Part shown: positions 57,958 to 64,000 of the stretch, one piece after another | How positions within the stretch are numbered: position 1 is the first letter of the stretch | Layout: each line of letters begins with the position of its first letter | Position numbers and translations under genes: made by a program | Assembly: GCA_029216955.1 (NCBI GenBank) | Contig: JANAVB010004000.1 | Span: forward strand, 1,212,782 to 1,276,781 | Source: Iris pallida | Lineage: Eukaryota; Streptophyta; Magnoliopsida; Asparagales; Iridaceae | Direction of reading: 5' to 3' | DNA: 64,000 bases | The notes under the pieces: generated by a model | Databases searched by the model: none | The model's input: the letters and a program-made list of their open reading frames with translations, nothing else | What the model was told of the DNA's origin: nothing

Positions 57958-58345
57958 ACTAGTTTTGACCTCGGTTGACCGTTTTGACCAAAAGTCAACG
58001 AAAGTCAATCGAAAGTTAAACTTAGCCTAAAAGTGAATAGAATTGACCCGAAACCAAACCAGAGTTGACCAGTTGACTAAAAGTCAACAGTTAGTCAACA
58101 TTAGACTAGTTTGACCTAGGGTTGACCTAGAGTTGACTAGAGTTGACCATAGTTGACCAGTTGACCAAAAAAACAAATGTAAGTCAATCCTTGACCCAGA
58201 TTGACCTAGTTTGACTTGAATTGACTTTCTGTGACCTTGTTTGTTCTAGTGTGACTTTGTGTGACCTAGTTTGGCTTAGTATGACCTAGTATGACTTAGT
58301 TTAGCCTGATGTGACCTAGTTTGACATAGTTTTGACTTAGACTTG
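57958..58345. promoter_or_regulatory. W-box (TTGACY) array in element C LTR
   Basis: About 22 TTGACC/TTGACT sites or complements in about 390 bases, mostly TTGACC on +. The position in the LTR corresponds to the element A array. WRKY binding is inference. Confidence 0.7.
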
Positions 58346-59235
58346 CATATCATGACTAGATTAGCTTCCTTTTATTAATAAACCCTGTTTTGACTGTTAG
58401 CATCTCATCTTTAGGTCTGTGATTACTCTGAGCATCTGTTCACCTTATCAGCTTATGACCACAGGTGAGTACATTCACGGATAGTTTTTATTGTCTTGAT
58501 ATCTTCTATATCCGATTCAGTTGTAGTGTCTTACTTAATTCCTAACACGATGGTTTACGGACTAGTATATGTCGGATCCTGTCATGAGATGTTGTTCCTG
58601 GATTACTTGGTATATTGGTACATGGCTCGACTTGTTACTTGTACTTGTATAGACATGTGTAGAAAACCCTAGAGGGGGGTGAACAGGGTCAAGCTAACTA
58701 ATCAGGCACTTAGCACAAGATAATGGGAAATTTAAAAATATAAGTGCAAGAGAAGAAACAAAAATAATACCGACCCACGATATACCCTGGTATCATCCCA
58801 AGAGGCACTCCAGTCCCGGAACTCTCTTCGGCTTTAATCCACTATTTGAGTAAATAGTTACACACGAGTTTGGATCCGAAGAACTCTCCAACTTCTTACA
58901 CGAGAGCTTTAATCCGAAGGCCTCTCCGACTTCAACCGAGAGTTTGGATACGAAGACTCTCCAACTTCAACCGAGAGTTTGGATACGAAGACTCTCCAAC
59001 TTCAACCTTTCACAATAGGTTTGGATCTTCTTACACAATAAGATGAAGATCTTACTTTTCAACTCAATAACTCTAACACAATTTGTGGATGGCAAATGAA
59101 AGCTTTGTAGAGTTGTTTGTGGATAGGCTTTGGTGGTTTAGAAATTTTTAGGCTCAAAGCATCAACCTTGAATGAAAGAGTTCAAGGCTATTTATAACCA
59201 AAGCATTGAAAAGAGCTCAAGACAACTTTTCAGTC

Positions 59236-59512
59236 CGCGAACCGGCATACCGCCGGTATGAACCGGCATACCGTCGGTATGAACCGGCATACAGGCGGTA
59301 TACCAGTCTGGAATACAACGGCTAGAAATATAGCCGTTGGGATCATTAATTGCTCGGATTTTCGACCGTTGGAATTTTAACGTTACTGAACCGGTATACC
59401 GTCGGTATGAACTGGTATGCCGTCGGTATGCCAATTTTGTAGACAGAAACTTTCTGTGAACAAAATCGATATACCATCGGTATGGACCGGTATACCATCG
59501 GTATGCCGGTTT
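59236..59512. repeat. Palindromic ACCGGTATACC repeats in the solo LTR
   Basis: AACCGGCATACCGYCGGTATG-like units occur in two clusters, 59236-59302 and 59392-59512. Each unit is near-palindromic (ATACC..GGTAT), so the region can fold in several registers. Confidence 0.8.
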
Positions 59513-59754
59513 TCATCCGAAAATGATCCTGGGCTAATTTCTACCTTAGCTTTCGATTTGCCATCCATTTTTTGTGTTTTCAATTATTCCTAAGACTCAT
59601 TACAGACTCCAGATATACTGTAGCAGCTGCAGGCTTCTTCAGAGTCTTGAAATGATGATGGCATGGCTTGGCTTCTTCCTTTGATAGGTGCTGGTTTTTT
59701 TCGTTGACGACAGTTGTCCAAAGATATCCAGTTTGCAAAAACTGAATACCTTTC

Positions 59755-59799
59755 GGGGGCTTCGCCTCCGAACCCCCGACTAGGGGCGCTGCCCCCTAG
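59755..59799 (+). other. G/C-rich twin hairpins in the solo LTR
   Basis: GGGGG (59755-59759) pairs with CCCCC (59773-59777), then CTAGGGG (59780-59786) pairs with CCCCTAG (59793-59799). They stand in AT-rich DNA. Confidence 0.75.
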
Positions 59800-61535
59800 A
59801 CTCCCGTCCGCTGACCGGGCAGCGGAACCCCCGAGTGCGTGGCTCCAGAGATGTCGTCGGGTGGTTCAGAGAAATCTTGTGGGATCCGTCGTCTTTGGCC
59901 CACCATGATTTCTTCATTGCATATGTCCACATTGATCTTGCTTATTGCTTTTCTGTATGTACATGTTAGACGAACAACGCAATATACATAATAGCAAGTA
60001 TGATAAGTTTAATGCACATTAGGACAATGCTGAGTTTAAGTATAATTGCTAAGGTGATAGCATAAATGTTAGTGATATCATAATGATTAAACTTAATTGA
60101 ATGACCACAATCAAAAACATAGTTTTGATTTTGGCAACCCGATTAAATTTAAGATAGATAAGCTCATATCACTAATATGTAAACCAATCGGCATATATCA
60201 CCAAAGGTATAAGTATAAGTAAAAATGTTATAGCGATAGTATGAAGATTAGTGATAATGAAATGCTAAACTTAACATATTAACCATATTCAAAACCATGA
60301 TACAATCATTGGGCCAACAACATGGACTTGGGAGTGGGCTGGCCCCCTGCTCTTGAGTCCCATGTCATGATGTGTCATGTCTGGATCCATTATACTATTC
60401 GGAGATAGGGAGTTATTAGTGGTTGTGTGATCAAAATCCCTACTTGTTCTTCCCACTTGTACTTGTTATATGTTCATAGCTATACCATCGCCTCACGACG
60501 GGTAAAGCCTTACCCTACTTGTTCATAGCTTTCTATGGTGGCCGGCCTTATCCTGCTCCATTGTACACTTGTTCATAGTCGGTCAGATGGAAAGCCTTAT
60601 CATGTTTCCCAAGCCGATCACATAACGTTCTAATAATTTAAGGCACATTTTATATTTATTTATTATAGGAGACTAAGTTCTGTTCAGTAGAAGGGTTACA
60701 ACTCCGGTCCTTGTTTGGTTTACGGGTTGTAACTTAGTTTTCGAATAGTTCCCAAGTCATCTTATAAATTGTCGTCCTATTCAGTTCTCACTTTCTGTTA
60801 TATATTTTCTGTTGATTTGTCTTTTATTTTAAATGTTCTACATGCTCTTATGCTATACCTTGATTGGAGGCTAAGTTCTGTTCGGGAGAAGGGTTACAAC
60901 CTCGGTCCTTATTTGGTTTACGGGTTATAACTCGGCTTCCGAATAGCTCCCAAGTCATCCCATATCTTTGTCTTATATTTCATTATACCGTCTCTTATAA
61001 AATTTGTCAATTCATATGGAACTACTGTTAGTGTTTATACTTGCTCATTTTCCTGACAGGATACCGTTGATATATTACAGACATTTCTGAGGTAGACGCT
61101 CTACCTACTATTGGGTCGAGACAGATGGAGACTTAGGCCAGGACTGTGGCCTGTTAGTTGAGCTACTAGACTTTGTACTCCCAGAGTAGTTAGCTTAGTT
61201 AGGCTTGTCTGGACTGCGATCCAGCTTTTGTTTTAGACTGTAATAGCTTATATTTATATTTTGTGACTCTGTGATGTTGTTTGTTTCTCTCCGGCTGTGT
61301 TGGATGTTGAACTCATTTTTCGTTTTCACATCTATCATATTTCCTTTCCGTGCTATCTATCTTAGTTTTGTTTTGTGATTGAGTTATGCCATATATATTC
61401 CTCCGTGCGGAGATGAAAGATACTGTTTAGTGTAGTCTTTGTAGATGACCTATACAGCATTCTATCGCCGATTCTGTGGCGTAGGCTGGACGTAACCACG
61501 TGCTCGTGCCCCTAATCAGGGTACGGGTCGTGACA

Positions 61536-61562
61536 CATTTTTGTGGTAGCCCATGAAGGTCG
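61536..61562 (+). other. Post-LTR motif, candidate primer site region
   Basis: CATTTTTGTGGTAGCCCATG follows the LTR end. Element B has ATTTTTGTGGTGTCCCATG at 27908, and element A has GTTTTTAGTGGTGGCCCATG on - just after its LTR. A TGG-start primer site could lie here, but I cannot match it to a tRNA. Confidence 0.5.
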
Positions 61563-61792
61563 ATGTCGCAATTAGTGCGATCTCATAATGGTGCTCGACT
61601 TAGAGTACTAATTACGAGACTGCAACTAGGACATAGGATCTAGGATATGATAGGAGTTACTCAATCACATTTTAGGAAAATTTTGATCTTTTGATTACCA
61701 TGACAACTCTTCTTGTATTAAATTTAATTGTTCTTCCTTGATATTTCTTATCATATGCCATATTGATCACTTTGTTTCAATCTATCCTCAGG

Positions 61793-63210
61793 ATGATGAT
61801 TACTCGCTCTCAGGCAGCAGGATCTAGTGCTGTTCCAGAGAGGCCCGATCCGGTAGGGCCTCCACCTCCAGCAGAGGGAGCTGCAGTTGAGGGAGTTGCC
61901 ACTTTAGTTCCTGCCCTTCAGGCGGGAGTAGCAGCGACAGTTCCAGGAGGTCTTCCACCTCCAGCAGCAGGACTATCTATAGTCATTCCTGAGACTCTTC
62001 CACCGCCGCCTCCACTACCGACAGATGCACAGCAGATGATGGCCCTTCTACAACAGATGATGCAGACCCAGAGGGCCCAGGCAGAGGCACAGCAGCATCA
62101 GGCTGATGCATCCTACCGCCAGACAGAGGTGCTGCGATAGAGCATGGAGAACTGCTACCAACTGGCGATAGCAGCAGTTAAAAGGGTAGTCTCGGGTACA
62201 GTTCAAGGTACCTCAGTTCAGTAGCAAAGTCAGGGGAGGCCTGGCACTTGTCTAGATTTCAAGAAGATGAACCCAAGGGTCTTCAAGGGTACCGAGGGTA
62301 TCCTATATGCAGATGACTGGTTGGAGGACGTCCAGAGGAGCCTCGAGTTAGTAGAGATTCCGAGGGGACTATGGGTCACAGCTGCGGCGAGTCAGTTCTT
62401 CGATATCGCCTTGACGTGGTTTCGTACGGATCCTCGTGCGTCAGTGAGAGGTTTAACATGGAAGAACTTCAGGCGGCTCTTTAAGGAGAAGTTCTATTCC
62501 GATGTGGCTCTGACAGCTCTGGAGGCCCGGTTCGTCGGATTGGTGCAGGGGAACTCGTCGGTGGACGAGTATACAGCGGAGTTCTTCCGTCTGAGTAGGT
62601 TTGCACCAGATCTGATCCAGGATGAGGGGTATAAGACCCACAAGTTTCGGAAGGGTCTTATTCATGCGGTTCACACTTATACTTCCGGGCGACGCGATGC
62701 GACCTTCGAGCAGATACTGATGGAGGCGTAAATAGTAGAGAAGGACTTCGGCCTCAAGCCGAAGAGGGGCAACAATGTACTTGGAGTGAGCTCTAGTGCG
62801 GGGCTGGCGAAGCGCCCTCACTTCCAGCAGAGGCAGTTTCAGCTACAGCCCTAGTTACAGCTTCAGCAGGCACCAGCACGTGTCCACCAGCAGCAGGGTC
62901 AGGGCCAGAGGCAGGCCATACAGTCTGCTTTCTGCAGGAAGATAGGGTACACCCGGGAGGTTTGCAGGATGAAGCTGGGAGTTTGATTATTCTGTGGAGC
63001 TTCAGTTCACCATATAAAGAACTGTGCTGCTCGTGCAGCCAGACAGGCAGGCCATGACAGAGTACAGCAGGCTAGGGGAGGCCAGCAGGGGCGAGCTTTC
63101 GCCATGACAGTCGAAGACACACAGGCAGTAGCAGGGCAGATTGCAGGTTCCAATCTTCGATTCCATTCCCGTATTTGTCTCCTTATAACTGTCTTGAAAT
63201 TTGATTCCAT
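61793..63210 (+). pseudogene. Element C gag, Tekay/Del-like
   Basis: Starts MMITRSQAAGSS at 61793, followed by a proline/alanine-rich N-terminus to a TAG at 62138. After two stops the capsid core (62267-62731) reads MNPRVFKGTEGI, DWLEDVQRSLEL, RRLFKEKFYSDVA and VDEYTAEFFRLSRFAP, the Tekay/Del-type gag pattern. A TAA at 62729 and degraded zinc-knuckle segments (CRKIGYTREVC at about 62935, FCGASVHHIKNC at about 62990) follow. The end fades at about 63150 into VAGQI, where protease should begin. Not functional. Confidence 0.83.
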
Positions 63211-63219
63211 CTGTTCCTT

Positions 63220-64000
63220 GATCGTTTGATGAAATTTTGTTCTTGTGATGTGATTTTCTTCTGAGATAAGTCGTATGGGCTAGGTCACCTCGATTATGGG
63301 ATTTTAGATTCTTCTATGGTCATGTTAGCAGGCATAGTGAGGACATATAGCCAGATTATGGATGTCTTTCTCGGGTGTGGAAATTTAAGGTTTTTGCTAC
63401 CAAGCATGTGGCAATAAGAAAATTTTAAATACCATGATTTTAGAGGTATGTACCTTAGTCGAGGTCTCTGTGATTATCGTAGCCTTGCTCACTAGCATGA
63501 CGGAGATTCTGAGTATCATGATTTTGGACAGACGCATATGATTATCGAACTGAATGATTTTCAATTGAGGGTAATTTTAAATTTTATAATTTTAGTCATT
63601 TATTTATTGTCATTTAAATCATGCTTGATTTTGGAGATTTTAATCATTTTAAAACTATTTTAAGCCATGACTTGTGATTTTGATATTTTACTAGTAAAAT
63701 CCTAGAGACTGCTTGACCTAGAGCCTAACCATGTGATTAGGATGTTTTTAATGTCATTTCTAGCCTAAGGGTATTTTGGTCATTTAACCTTCTTTGAATT
63801 ATTTTGATATTTATTGCATTAGAGATTGTTAATTTTGACTTTTGATAGGAGTAATTTTGTGTTGGTTTCGTGTCCGTATCGGACACGTATCAGTTTTTAT
63901 TTACAAGGTGTTAGATGTGCTCAAAGAGATTTTTATTTTGGTGATTTTTTTTGAAAAGTATTTGAATGGGATTATTTTCTGCATTTGTTTTCTGTGATTG
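63220..64000. other. AT-rich tail of the window, nothing recognised
   Basis: No open frame or domain. GGGTATTTTGGTCATTT at 63766-63782 is shared with 56103-56119 near the start of the element C LTR, so it may hold another LTR edge. A dyad CGTGTCCGTATCGGACACG lies at 63866-63884. Confidence 0.4.

Larger units (their letters stand above)
58658..60319 (+). mobile_element. SIRE-like (copia) solo LTR, 1,662 bp
   Basis: Starts TGTAGAAAACCCTAGAGGGG and ends GGGCCAACA, flanked by ACATG at 58653-58657 and 60320-60324. It splits the match between element C and element A LTRs. There is no internal region or second LTR, so it is a solo LTR left by recombination. The CTAGAGGGGGGTGA start and the G-rich hairpins near 59755 are typical of SIRE/Maximus copia LTRs as I remember them. 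Confidence 0.85.
56079..61535 (+). repeat. Element C 5' LTR with a solo-LTR insertion
   Basis: Ends CGTGACA at 61535, the inverse of the element A LTR start, and is followed by the shared post-LTR motif and gag. 58400-58650 and 60300-60600 match element A LTR (reverse complement of 17680-18060). The start at 56079 (TGTCACCCC) is inferred. Without the inserted solo LTR it would be about 3.8 kb. It contains a TA microsatellite, an AGC-rich block and a W-box array. Confidence 0.68.

Noticed and set aside
63866..63884. Dyad CGTGTCCGTATCGGACACG as an operator
   Set aside because: A single near-perfect dyad in unassigned AT-rich plant DNA, with no gene next to it.

Overview
The window is plant nuclear DNA, almost certainly from a flowering plant with a repeat-rich genome. 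The evidence is Tat-clade and Tekay/Del-like Ty3/gypsy elements, a Ty1/copia element with plant promoter motifs, a SIRE-like solo LTR, a plant L1-type LINE, a CACTA transposon and captured fragments of plant genes. The species cannot be named. I see no intact host gene, rRNA, tRNA or CRISPR array. The 64 kb is a stack of nested mobile elements, and the only intact long coding sequence is a copia Gag-Pol.

Layout: (1) 1-14616, a decayed Tat-clade gypsy element on +. Its 5' LTR is cut by the window edge, followed by broken gag, protease, RT, RNase H, second RNase H and integrase, then a long antisense ORF (8790-12874, -) with its own TATA box, then a 784-bp 3' LTR. (2) 15007-39741, gypsy element B on +, decayed, with a truncated 5' LTR and a truncated 3' LTR. 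Element A (16971-27280, -) sits inside B's 5' LTR. It has two 4.39-kb LTRs around a 1.5-kb non-coding interior and a GAGCC target duplication, so it is a LARD-like non-autonomous element. Inside B's reverse transcriptase sits an intact copia element (29457-36205, +, target duplication TATAA, LTRs about 1% different). (3) 39742-about 40640, an inverted LTR fragment D, followed by long CA/TA microsatellites. (4) 41191-56078, an L1-type LINE on -, split in ORF2 by a 9,010-bp CACTA transposon (42355-51364, target duplication TGT). The CACTA carries pieces of at least three plant genes: BIG/UBR4, a VDAC porin and a WNK kinase. (5) 56079-63220, gypsy element C on +: a long 5' LTR, itself holding a 1,662-bp SIRE-like solo LTR (58658-60319, target duplication ACATG), then a broken gag.

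The most unusual signals are four. The copia LTR has a promoter laid out like a plant Pol II snRNA gene: an upstream sequence element 33 bp before TATA. The copia 3' non-coding region holds an array of small hairpins whose stems change in compensating pairs. A GGGCGCATA-type motif is repeated around both the sense LTR promoter and the antisense-ORF promoter of the Tat element, and again in the 5' region of the unrelated LINE. Dense W-box (TTGACY) arrays occur in the LTRs of two diverged gypsy elements. The CACTA also carries a VDAC-WNK in-frame fusion.

Order of events, inferred from nesting: element B came before element A and copia; the LINE came before CACTA and probably before C; C came before the solo LTR. 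The copia insertion is the youngest by LTR divergence among those I could compare.
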